DNA of 6,575 bases, taken from the NCBI GenBank assembly GCA_021817645.1, contig JAKAGH010000179.1, positions 1 to 6,575 of the forward strand. The letters run 5' to 3'. The notes under the pieces were generated by a model. It was not told where the DNA came from. It searched no databases and saw only the letters and a list, made by a program, of their open reading frames with translations. The position numbers and the translations under genes are program-made. Shown here one piece after another: positions 1 through 5,978 of this stretch. The stretch comes from Deltaproteobacteria bacterium (GTDB taxonomy: Bacteria; Desulfobacterota; Desulfobaccia; Desulfobaccales; 0-14-0-80-60-11). Positions within the stretch are counted from its first letter, which is position 1. Each line of letters begins with the position of its first letter.

Positions 1-291
1 GGCGGCCATGATGCCGTAATCCACGAACTTGAGGGACCGCCGCCCCAGCTTGACCTCGGTCACATAAGCCACCGCGTCACCGGTGCAGCGGTCCATTTCG
101 ATAAAGACGATGAGCTGCTTCAATTGGGGATAGGTGGGGGGAGCCTCAAAGTCCAGGAGCCGCAAGCCGAGCATGGCCATCCGCACCCCCACCACTTGGC
201 CCGGGCAGAGATGGCCGTGGGCCGCTACCGAACCGGCCAGCAAGTCCTCGAAGGTCTGCACCGAGGTTTTGGTATTAATGGATTTCTCCAT
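1..291 (-). CDS. FmdE-domain protein, N-terminal part (cut by window edge)
   Basis: The first 97 codons are visible and the gene continues past position 1. The product resembles the FmdE/FwdE domain (formylmethanofuran dehydrogenase subunit E-like), a family found well outside methanogens, often beside molybdenum enzymes in sulfate reducers. Seen: HGHLCPG at residues 25-31 followed by VVGVRMA (33-39), then IEMDRCTGDAVAYV (64-77) and LKFVDYG (87-93), all family hallmarks. The usual TGC-type motif after the DAI/DAV segment reads TEV here (78-80), so one commonly conserved cysteine is absent; Cys29 and Cys69 remain. The ATG at 289-291 is preceded by AGGAG (301-305) with a 9-base spacer. The start lies inside the chaperone gene (17-base overlap), implying translational coupling. 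It is much more GC-rich than the upstream operon genes. Its role is inferred to be an accessory or metal-binding protein for the molybdoenzyme; any C-terminal zinc-ribbon would lie outside the window. Confidence 0.85.
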   Translation of the reverse strand, partial: MEKSINTKTSVQTFEDLLAGSVAAHGHLCPGQVVGVRMAMLGLRLLDFEAPPTYPQLKQLIVFIEMDRCTGDAVAYVTEVKLGRRSLKFVDYGIMAA

Positions 292-1021
292 CCTGTTGGG
301 CTCCTGTATCAGACGACGACCTTGTCACCATCGCCGCTGCCGGCTGACTTGCAGAGGCACTTTCAATATAGGTTCTCAGCCACTCCACATCCTCTTCGAT
401 AATTCCCCGGGTAAAGGTCACTATCCCTGTTATTATGGAGTCCTCAGAATTGGCGACCACACGCTCCGCGATTTCTGCAATCCAGTCCAGGCGTCCTTGC
501 AAGAAATTCCTCTGCTCTTCCAGATTGTCCTTCATCGTTTGCGTATCGTTCTTTTGAAAATCCTTAAGTGTTTCGCCTGCCAAATAATAGACGTATTCCA
601 GTTCCACCGCCAAATGATCTTCAGGGATATGACTTGCTCCTCCAGAAACAAGTCCGGATGACAAATAATTAAGGCGTATGGCAATGGCAGTTTCCTGCAT
701 AAGCAAGGAGTCTGGTGAACGATACCTCGACTCATACAGCGGCACGGGCGGACTCCCGGGGCCTATGAATAATCGTGAAAACTCGTACTGTAAGCGTTCT
801 ATGGTTTCTTCATACCGTGCTGATTCCAATCCTTTCAATGGTTCAAGAAGCTTGAAACTGGTCACCAAATCCGGACTCGCGTTAGCGATGTCAATCCTGT
901 CAAAAAGATGCAATAGTTCATCGATGATATGCCGTCGAGGGCCAAAAAGATACAGATGTCGGAGTATGTTGTAAGCGTCCACTCGGAATTTTAACACTGC
1001 TTCCACTACATCCAGCCCCAT
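275..1021 (-). CDS. TorD/DmsD/NarJ-family molybdoenzyme chaperone
   Basis: A 248-residue, mostly helical cytoplasmic protein of the TorD/DmsD family. Such proteins bind the Tat signal of their partner molybdoenzyme and hold it until the cofactor is inserted. Seen: the family motif YEFSRLFIGPGSPPVPLYES (about 79-98), where the F-GPG-P-P-YES pattern is diagnostic, and PEDHLAVELEYVYYLA (about 133-148), matching the conserved E-D-H-x3-E-L helix. An in-frame GTG at 1028-1030 would add three residues, but AAGGA abuts it. The ATG at 1019-1021 has AGGAG at 1030-1034 with an ideal 8-base spacer, so I chose that. It follows the catalytic subunit by 55 bases, and its last 17 bases overlap the FmdE gene. 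The last 30 or so residues are Ala/Ser/Gln-rich and poorly conserved in appearance. GC is about 46% in the sampled part. The partner is inferred to be the adjacent catalytic subunit. Confidence 0.9.
   Translation of the reverse strand: MGLDVVEAVLKFRVDAYNILRHLYLFGPRRHIIDELLHLFDRIDIANASPDLVTSFKLLEPLKGLESARYEETIERLQYEFSRLFIGPGSPPVPLYESRYRSPDSLLMQETAIAIRLNYLSSGLVSGGASHIPEDHLAVELEYVYYLAGETLKDFQKNDTQTMKDNLEEQRNFLQGRLDWIAEIAERVVANSEDSIITGIVTFTRGIIEEDVEWLRTYIESASASQPAAAMVTRSSSDTGAQQDGEIH
301..305 (-). promoter_or_regulatory. Shine-Dalgarno site of the FmdE-domain gene, inside the chaperone gene
   Basis: AGGAG on the minus strand, 9 bases before the ATG at 289-291. It sits within the last codons of the upstream gene, so ribosomes finishing the chaperone would reinitiate here. 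It fixes the FmdE start. Confidence 0.7.
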
Positions 1022-1029
1022 TGAAGCCA

Positions 1030-1034
1030 CTCCT
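1030..1034 (-). promoter_or_regulatory. Shine-Dalgarno site deciding the chaperone start
   Basis: AGGAG on the minus strand, 8 bases before the ATG at 1019-1021. It overlaps the upstream GTG at 1028-1030, which makes that GTG an unlikely start. Confidence 0.75.
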
Positions 1035-1040
1035 TGATTC

Positions 1041-1067
1041 GGGGGACTTCCGCATTCAGAAGCCCCC
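1041..1067 (-). other. Intergenic stem-loop between catalytic subunit and chaperone genes
   Basis: On the plus strand GGGGG-A-CTTC (1041-1050) pairs with GAAG-CCCCC (1059-1067) around an 8-base loop: nine base pairs with one bulged A. On the transcribed strand no U-run follows, and the chaperone Shine-Dalgarno site begins seven bases after the stem. It is therefore not a standard intrinsic terminator. An mRNA-stabilising, processing or attenuating hairpin that sets the ratio of enzyme to chaperone is the likely role (inference). Confidence 0.55.
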
Positions 1068-1076
1068 CTCCTGTCT

Positions 1077-3914
1077 CTATACTTTGGTGATTTTGACTAT
1101 CATGTCGGCATAAGTCGGCATGCCCATGATGGGAGATAGATTATCCGGATCGACCAGCTCGTTATGGTTCGGCGTGTAATTCCTTTGGGCATAGGTTCCA
1201 CCCATGCCGGGAGTGAATCGGCCGCCGGTGCCGAACCCCATCTTAACCGTCCCAGGTCGAATTCCCTCGGTCACAAACACTTTCGTCGTGGTCTTCTTGC
1301 CCAGCGGATTTTCCACCATGACCTGGTCACCGGTTTTAACCCCCATTTTGGTGGCGTCGGAAGCGTTCATGGCCATGGTTCCGACACACCAAGAGTTGGC
1401 CTTGAACTTATTGCGTTTAGGTTGGATCTGACCCTTGCCATCGGCATCGCCGATTTCATACTCGAAAGCATTATTCATTGGCATAAATGTCCCTTCAGCC
1501 GGCGTTTCCGCGAGCCAGGGCACTAATTGGGTTCCCGACATGGCATGATGGACCCGGCCACAGATGATTTGGAAGGGAAAATCCTTGGCGTACTTGGCAT
1601 ATTCGGGATTAGTGTAGGGATTCCATTTCGTTTCAAACCAGTAGAAGCTTTGCGGATACCGCTCCCAGCCCAACTGCTTTAACCCTATGGGGATGATACC
1701 GCTGGCCTCAATGAGTTTATTATACTGCTCATACCGCTTGAAGCTGAACTCAATCATTTTGGAGCCGGTTGGTGGCCATGTTTTATTAGGCACATACTCA
1801 AGCTTCTCTTTATCGAAGCGGCGGTAACGATTCCAACTCATCGGCCAAACGGCGACGCCTTTGTGCGCGCGCAGCCACTTGACCGTCAAGAGTTCGCCTT
1901 TCACCTCTTTCTTCTCATGGTTGATGTTGACTTTTCCGGCTTCCAGCGATTCCGGCGTTCCGGTAATCTTGTAGCCCTCGGGGAAGTTAGGATAGGGGAG
2001 CGGCTCTCCGATGTTAAACATCCCCGGTGAACCGGCTAACATTTCATCCACAAAATCTTCTTCCGATTTATATTTTTCCCAGAAGTCAGACGCCTTGAGG
2101 TCTTTGTCTCCCAAGTCTGCCAACCGTTTGGCCAGCATGTTCATGATGTCGGTGGGGTTCTTGCATTCATGCAGCGGCTTGATAACGGCGTCCCGGAGGA
2201 AGAGAAGCGCATGCGGCGGGTAGATGTCGGAAAGGCTCATGCGCTCGGCGTAGCTGGCCTCAGGCAAAATGACATCGGCATACATCCCGGTTTCCAGGTA
2301 AAGTGAATCGATATTTACCACCAAGGGGACTTTGTACTCGCCATTTTTCTCCTTGGCGGTAAGCGCCTCTTTCCATCGGTAGGTTGCCGAACCCGTGATG
2401 ATCGGGTTGCCGGTACGGATAAAGAATGCTTTAATGGAGTATTTATGTCCTTTGAACGGGCCGTAGTTGATCGTTACCCCTTCTAGGAAACGCCGCGGAA
2501 AATCGCCAACAACTTCATCCCAGCCTGCCGGCCAGTCACCATAAGCATCCATGTGCAGGCGTTCGACTTCACCTTCTATTTCCTTACCATCGATCGTGCG
2601 TTTGACTTTTTTGTTCTTGAAATGCTTGCCAGTCGCGTTGCCGCCTTTGCTGGCTTTAGTAATTTCCGTATCGATGGCGCCGCCGGGGACATCGAAGTTC
2701 CCGGTAATGATGTTGAGTGCCGTGCCTAAAATTGAAGCTACATAACCGTTATAATTGTGGCCGGGACTTTGCATGCCCCAAACGAGGGCTGCCGGCTTGG
2801 TGATACCAAATAAGTGGGCCACTTCTGCAATCTGTTCTTTCGGTAAACCGGTGCGATTTTCAGCCCATTCCAGGCTGAAGTACGGCAGGTTATTAATGGG
2901 GTCGCTCTTGTTCCACCAAGATTTAAACGATGCTTCGAACTCTTCCCAGCCCAGGCTGAACTTCTTGAATCCCCAGTCAATGTACCGCCGGTCAAAACGC
3001 GTTGGGTCATCGTTTTCCAGGATATACCGCAACATAGCCGCGAAGAAGTCCGGGGAGGTGCTGGGCCGGATTGGCAGCCACATATCGGCCTTAGCGGCAG
3101 TATTGGTGTGGGCGGGATCGACTACGATAATCTTGCATCCGTTTTCAACTTTTGCCGCAACCGTCCCCCGCCCTTCGTAGGTAATCCGCGTGGCGACGAA
3201 TGGGTTCCATCCATGAAAGATGATCAGTTTAGTGCGATATTGCTTGTCATACTGCAAGCTGCCATTTTTTTGCCGTACCAGCACCGGCCTCATGATATCA
3301 GGCTCTATACGCTTGCCGCCTAACATGAGCTTCGGTCCATGCCGTCTGGGCGTGTCGCAGATGGAGCCATGTTCCGTACAGTTAGGGCTGCCATAGGCGA
3401 AAAATAGGCGGTAGTATTGATCCCGGTCGGTGACGTCCCCGGCATCCATGATAATGGACTCCGCCCCGAACTCGGATTTAATCTTGGTCAATTTTTGGGC
3501 AACAAAGTCGATGGCTTCTTCCCAAGAAACTCGCTTAAATTTGCCTTCGCCCCGCTCGCCGACGCGAATCATGGGGTGCTTTAGCCGGTCCGGAGAATAT
3601 ATCAGTTGCTGTCCTGCCGCCCCTTTCGCACAAGCGGTTCCATCATTAAAAGGACAACTGGCGTTACCGTAAATTTTAAATACCCGATCATCTTTTATCC
3701 ACATTTCCAGGGCGCATTCCGCGGGACACATGGCACACGCCGTATACTTCTTCAATACGCCCGCCAGTTGTTGGCTTAGCTCCTTCGCCTCTGCTGCTCC
3801 GATTTTCATCAAGTTGAGAAGATCTGTACCTAAACCTAAACTTAAACCCGCGCCGGCCGCGAAGGCAGCGGATAGTTTTACGAATGTCCTTCTTGATATT
3901 TCAGGAGTTCCCAT
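1077..3914 (-). CDS. Tat-exported molybdopterin oxidoreductase, catalytic subunit (PsrA/PhsA/TtrA/ArrA-like)
   Basis: A 945-residue catalytic subunit of the DMSO-reductase superfamily. Seen: a twin-arginine signal SRRTFVK (7-13), a hydrophobic Ala/Gly/Leu stretch, and an AEA cleavage-type site near residue 43. The N-terminal [4Fe-4S] site has C60, C63, C67 and C95 (CxxCxxxC...C). SPDRLKHPMIRVGERGEGKF follows, typical of the family. HGSICDTPRRHG (182-193) supplies Cys186, the expected molybdenum ligand, placing it in the Cys-ligated group rather than with Ser-type DMSO/TMAO reductases. The C-terminal 140 or so residues form the molydopterin dinucleotide-binding domain (FPFQIICGR, then NASDATKMGVKTGD). 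It is longer than PhsA/PsrA (about 760), nearer to ArrA, SoeA or TtrA. GGAGG (3926-3930) lies 11 bases before the ATG. It should act in the periplasm with the Fe-S and NrfD subunits. The substrate is not determinable here: a sulfur oxyanion or polysulfide, arsenate and selenate are all open. Confidence 0.93.
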   Translation of the reverse strand: MGTPEISRRTFVKLSAAFAAGAGLSLGLGTDLLNLMKIGAAEAKELSQQLAGVLKKYTACAMCPAECALEMWIKDDRVFKIYGNASCPFNDGTACAKGAAGQQLIYSPDRLKHPMIRVGERGEGKFKRVSWEEAIDFVAQKLTKIKSEFGAESIIMDAGDVTDRDQYYRLFFAYGSPNCTEHGSICDTPRRHGPKLMLGGKRIEPDIMRPVLVRQKNGSLQYDKQYRTKLIIFHGWNPFVATRITYEGRGTVAAKVENGCKIIVVDPAHTNTAAKADMWLPIRPSTSPDFFAAMLRYILENDDPTRFDRRYIDWGFKKFSLGWEEFEASFKSWWNKSDPINNLPYFSLEWAENRTGLPKEQIAEVAHLFGITKPAALVWGMQSPGHNYNGYVASILGTALNIITGNFDVPGGAIDTEITKASKGGNATGKHFKNKKVKRTIDGKEIEGEVERLHMDAYGDWPAGWDEVVGDFPRRFLEGVTINYGPFKGHKYSIKAFFIRTGNPIITGSATYRWKEALTAKEKNGEYKVPLVVNIDSLYLETGMYADVILPEASYAERMSLSDIYPPHALLFLRDAVIKPLHECKNPTDIMNMLAKRLADLGDKDLKASDFWEKYKSEEDFVDEMLAGSPGMFNIGEPLPYPNFPEGYKITGTPESLEAGKVNINHEKKEVKGELLTVKWLRAHKGVAVWPMSWNRYRRFDKEKLEYVPNKTWPPTGSKMIEFSFKRYEQYNKLIEASGIIPIGLKQLGWERYPQSFYWFETKWNPYTNPEYAKYAKDFPFQIICGRVHHAMSGTQLVPWLAETPAEGTFMPMNNAFEYEIGDADGKGQIQPKRNKFKANSWCVGTMAMNASDATKMGVKTGDQVMVENPLGKKTTTKVFVTEGIRPGTVKMGFGTGGRFTPGMGGTYAQRNYTPNHNELVDPDNLSPIMGMPTYADMIVKITKV

Positions 3915-3925
3915 TAGTGCTGTAA

Positions 3926-3930
3926 CCTCC
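3926..3930 (-). promoter_or_regulatory. Shine-Dalgarno site of the catalytic subunit gene
   Basis: GGAGG, part of a longer AGGGAGG, on the minus strand. The 11-base distance to the ATG at 3912-3914 is a little long, but no closer start is available that would keep the whole Tat signal. Confidence 0.6.
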
Positions 3931-3958
3931 CTTGATTTATTCGCATCTGACGGAGTTA

Positions 3959-4867
3959 CTAAGGTAATATCGCGGTAGTACCGATCGCAATAACTACATA
4001 ACGCATGGCAAAAACCCCGACTATCGCCAACACGCTGGCAATTATTATGCGCACAGACACGTACTTTGTCCCTCCCCTTACCAGGAGTACGAAAGGCACG
4101 ATTAATCCAAGAAGAACTTCCCCGGTTAGAAATACGGAATTACTCCACCATTTCTTCAGGGCAAGCACTTCCTCAGTGCCACCCGTTGTTAAGCTGATTG
4201 ATCGTAAGATAATCCAAATCACGCTGAGGGTAATGGAAATAATCATTATATTTGTGTAAAATCTAATGTTGGCTTCTTCTTCATAGATAGATAGAAGTGC
4301 CGCCAGAACAGCAGCACCGGCAAGGATTGATGTAAAGAAATAAACCGGCAGCAAATCCCCTCGCCAAAAGGCCTTCCCGTGAACTACGATAAGTTCCGCC
4401 GGAGGCAAGAGAGTAACCGCCAAACCTAAAAAAAACAATCCGAGCGTGATTCCCCTGATCCCGGATTCACCGGCAGCGACAGTTTCTCGCATCGCTGTCT
4501 GAGACTGCTTGATTCCGATCCAGCCCCGCTGATACATGAAAAATACCAATACTGCTCCATACGCGGTAAGTAACAATCCCCCCCAAGCGAGGGGGGATAA
4601 TGGATTAAAATACATGGGATTGAAAAGAAAGATAAATCGCATCGGCTGCAATAATTTTGCAATAAGCACTAGCGGAACAATGAGCAACGCAATAAGGCTC
4701 GCATACGACGCTTTTTTAAAAACCTTATCGGTAATGGGATTGCCAAGAAAACCGGGAAGAAGGGCAACAATCATCGTACCTGAGCTGATTGCGAGGAGGA
4801 AGTAATAAAACGACACCAATATTCCCCAGCGGGGTTCATTGATAACCAGGTTGAGATAATTAATCAT
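3959..4867 (-). CDS. NrfD/PsrC-family integral membrane subunit
   Basis: A 302-residue polytopic membrane protein of the NrfD/PsrC family, the quinol/quinone-reactive anchor of complex iron-sulfur molybdoenzymes. Seen: about eight hydrophobic segments, near residues 16-37, 55-75, 93-112, 139-160, 172-194, 203-222, 244-265 and 274-298. NPLSPLAWGG (88-97), LPPAELIVVHGKAFWRG (154-170) and LLPVYFFTS (172-180) are typical of the family. An in-frame GTG at 4874-4876 would add three residues, but GGAGG (4876-4880) touches it. The ATG at 4865-4867 has an 8-base spacer and shares its A with the stop codon of the upstream Fe-S gene (TAATG), so I chose it. There is no heme-type subunit in the operon, so electrons should pass directly between menaquinone and the Fe-S subunit. 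It is among the AT-richest genes of the window, with some 60-base blocks near 30% GC. Confidence 0.92.
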   Translation of the reverse strand: MINYLNLVINEPRWGILVSFYYFLLAISSGTMIVALLPGFLGNPITDKVFKKASYASLIALLIVPLVLIAKLLQPMRFIFLFNPMYFNPLSPLAWGGLLLTAYGAVLVFFMYQRGWIGIKQSQTAMRETVAAGESGIRGITLGLFFLGLAVTLLPPAELIVVHGKAFWRGDLLPVYFFTSILAGAAVLAALLSIYEEEANIRFYTNIMIISITLSVIWIILRSISLTTGGTEEVLALKKWWSNSVFLTGEVLLGLIVPFVLLVRGGTKYVSVRIIIASVLAIVGVFAMRYVVIAIGTTAILP

Positions 4868-5445
4868 TACTCCCACCTCCCTTGCGCCTGAGTCAAAATA
4901 TCGGCCCCAATGTAATATACCTTTGGCAACGTGCCAAGTTCAGGGCGTATCACTTGTACTGGGTTTTCTGCTAAAAGTATCGACGGTTCGCTATTGGGAT
5001 CGTCCAGATCACCGAAGATGCGGCATTGGCCGAGGCAGTTTCTGACGCAGGCAGGCTTCTCTCCGATCGCCAGGAGGTGTCCACAAAAGTCGCATTTATC
5101 GGCAGTATGAACCGTCGGGCTGGCAAAACGGGAAGCGTAAGGGCAGGCCTCTATACAATAGCCGCAACCTATACATCTATCTCTGTTGATAACTACCCGG
5201 CCGTCCGCCTTATTATAAAACGTGGCTTTAACCGGGCAAACCCACGTACAGGGGGGATTCTGGCAATGGTTGCATAGTCGGGGAAGAAAATGCCTCCTAA
5301 CCTGCGGATAATCGCCCCTTTCGGCCACATTTACCCAGGCGCGGAATACGCCGAAAGCAATGCTGTTCTCCATTTTGCATGATACCGCGCAAGACATGCA
5401 GCCCAGGCACTTGCGCACATCAATCACCATTCCATACCTGGCCAT
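4867..5445 (-). CDS. 4Fe-4S electron-transfer subunit (PsrB/TtrB/DmsB-like)
   Basis: A 192-residue ferredoxin-like subunit that wires the membrane anchor to the catalytic subunit. Seen: sixteen cysteines in four cluster motifs: C13, C16, C19, C23; C58, C61, C66, C70 (CNHCQNPPCTWVC); C91, C94, C97, C101 (CIGCGYCIEACPYASR); and C118, C121, C133, C137. As in DmsB/NrfC/PsrB proteins, the four [4Fe-4S] sites are completed by cysteines from paired motifs. There is no signal peptide, consistent with export by hitch-hiking on the Tat signal of the catalytic subunit (known for the family; inferred here). It is the first gene of the operon. GAGG (5453-5456) lies seven bases before the ATG, and the stop overlaps the next start by one base. 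Length is normal for the family. The order B-C-A matches ttrBCA/srdBCA layouts. Confidence 0.94.
   Translation of the reverse strand: MARYGMVIDVRKCLGCMSCAVSCKMENSIAFGVFRAWVNVAERGDYPQVRRHFLPRLCNHCQNPPCTWVCPVKATFYNKADGRVVINRDRCIGCGYCIEACPYASRFASPTVHTADKCDFCGHLLAIGEKPACVRNCLGQCRIFGDLDDPNSEPSILLAENPVQVIRPELGTLPKVYYIGADILTQAQGRWE
4876..4880 (-). promoter_or_regulatory. Shine-Dalgarno site deciding the NrfD-type start
   Basis: GGAGG on the minus strand, 8 bases before the ATG at 4865-4867. It lies in the final codons of the Fe-S subunit gene and supports coupled translation through the TAATG junction. Confidence 0.75.
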
Positions 5446-5582
5446 TTTTTTACCTCTTTGTTATTCAGTGGGGGACCGCAAAAGCGCTAAATAGTGACAC
5501 CTCATCGTTCCCATTTCCTGTTCCTACTCCCATTCCCGCTGCGGTGAGCCAAGCTGCACCGCACCTTTCCGATCGGGCTCGG

Positions 5583-5598
5583 CATAAACTTTTTTATG
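5583..5598. promoter_or_regulatory. Palindrome CATAAA-N4-TTTATG, candidate operator
   Basis: A perfect 6-bp inverted repeat with a 4-base centre, about 140 bases upstream of the operon start codon. The size suits a dimeric regulator, but it does not match the FNR, CRP or Rex consensus. The regulator is unknown and none is encoded in the window. Confidence 0.35.
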
Positions 5599-5633
5599 GA
5601 AACGAGCGTAAGGGTTGAAACCGCCAAAGATTT

Positions 5634-5646
5634 TTGTGTTTCACAA
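5634..5646. promoter_or_regulatory. Palindrome TTGTG-N3-CACAA, candidate operator
   Basis: A perfect 5-bp inverted repeat around TTT. The half-site TTGTG/CACAA is shared by CRP/FNR-type and Rex-type regulators, but the spacing is too short for either consensus. It is recorded as a candidate binding site only. Confidence 0.3.
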
Positions 5647-5699
5647 GTTAATCATTCGAGGTCCATGGGTCAATTGGTAGGTCACCTATTTCAGTGTCA

Positions 5700-5713
5700 T
5701 TCGGTTAACCGAA
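5700..5713. repeat. 14-bp perfect palindrome TTCGGTTAACCGAA
   Basis: It is self-complementary over its full length with no loop, and an A-run follows on the plus strand. In neither direction does a U-run follow the stem, so it is not an intrinsic terminator. It lies three bases left of the larger inverted repeat and may belong to the same mobile-element remnant. Confidence 0.5.
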
Positions 5714-5716
5714 AAA

Positions 5717-5792
5717 AAGTCCGGATTCTCCTGGAATCTGTTTAGTATAAGTTTGAACCAGAACTCACTAAACAGAAGGATAATCCGGACTT
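5717..5792. repeat. Imperfect inverted-repeat pair, 24 paired bases with a 20-base centre (IS-end-like)
   Basis: The left arm is 5717-5746 and the right arm 5767-5792. AAGTCCGGATT pairs with AATCCGGACTT (11 bp), then a C/T mismatch, TCCT with AGGA (4 bp), a 5-to-1 internal loop, and CTGTTTAGT with ACTAAACAG (9 bp). The right arm ends at the base before the ATG of the transposase-like fragment at 5793. Two readings are possible. It may be a stem-loop that protects a transposase gene from read-through expression. Or it may be the right end of one IS remnant facing the left end of another, with 20 bases between them. The repeat itself is directly visible; the mobile-element reading is inference. 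Confidence 0.75.
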
Positions 5793-5978
5793 ATGGCCCG
5801 TTATCACACACCTTTCAGTCTCAAGTTGATTCCGAGGCATTGGTTTTCCACTTTGGAAAAAGAACCCGGTACCCCTAGGGACTCCCCGCACTTGCAGCCG
5901 TTGGAGTCAATTTGTCCGTTTGCTCTTTAGGCAATTCACGGTCGAGTCATCTCCCGGGTGGGGTATGGTGTCCGGTAA
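5793..5978 (+). pseudogene. Truncated transposase-like reading frame
   Basis: The ATG at 5793 opens 45 codons, beginning MARYHTPFSLKLIPRHWFST, and is stopped by TAG at 5928-5930. The same frame resumes with AIHGRVISRVGYGVR and stops again at 5976-5978. The basic, aromatic N-terminus directly behind an inverted repeat looks like the start of an IS transposase, and the second part reads like its continuation past a nonsense change. No DDE or other catalytic residues remain. AAGGA (5776-5780) lies 12 bases before the ATG. I cannot assign an IS family from this fragment. Confidence 0.45.

Larger units (their letters stand above)
5446..5650 (-). promoter_or_regulatory. Putative leader and promoter region of the molybdoenzyme operon
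   Basis: This stretch lies upstream of the first operon gene. It carries GAGG at 5453-5456 (Shine-Dalgarno) and a purine-rich, roughly hexameric tract (minus-strand GGGAAT, GGGAGT, AGGAAC, AGGAAA) at about 5508-5538. A 9-bp hairpin, GCGGTGAGC (5541-5549) with GCT-G-CACCGC (5553-5562), follows. Three palindromes follow: CCGATCGG (5569-5576), CATAAA-N4-TTTATG (5583-5598) and TTGTG-N3-CACAA (5634-5646). I found no convincing sigma-70 pair; TTTCAA with CATAAA 16 bases on is the best, and weak. The promoter location is therefore inferred from the palindromes and position only. Confidence 0.4.
5596..5745 (+). pseudogene. Possible 3' fragment of a transposase-like frame
   Basis: One plus-strand frame is open from 5548 to a TAG at 5743-5745; its first ATG is at 5596, giving 49 residues. 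It ends in a basic tail, VNRKKVRILLESV. The last codons and the stop lie within the left arm of the inverted repeat at 5717-5746, as happens when a transposase gene ends inside the terminal repeat of its element. I see no catalytic motif and cannot name a family. It overlaps the presumed promoter region of the leftward operon and could equally be a chance open frame. Confidence 0.2.

Noticed and set aside
1164..3978. Numerous plus-strand open frames opposite the catalytic subunit gene
   Set aside because: They are reverse-strand shadows of a long, motif-rich gene with no motifs of their own.
5379..5618. Plus-strand open frame of 79 codons across the Fe-S gene start and its leader
   Set aside because: It overlaps the well-supported Fe-S gene antisense, has low-complexity Ser/Pro-rich content and shows no recognisable motif.
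5634..5646. TTGTG-N3-CACAA as a Rex, FNR or CRP/HcpR site
   Set aside because: The half-sites are similar, but the three-base spacing does not fit any of these consensus sites, so it is kept only as an unnamed palindrome.
5661..5713. tRNA-like string GGTCAATTGGTAGG resembling a D-arm
   Set aside because: The D-stem does not pair and there is no anticodon arm, T-arm GGTTCGA motif or acceptor stem. Not a tRNA.
5700..5720. TTCGGTTAACCGAA followed by an A-run as an intrinsic terminator
   Set aside because: A terminator needs U residues after the stem. On the plus strand A residues follow, and on the minus strand the T-run comes before the stem.
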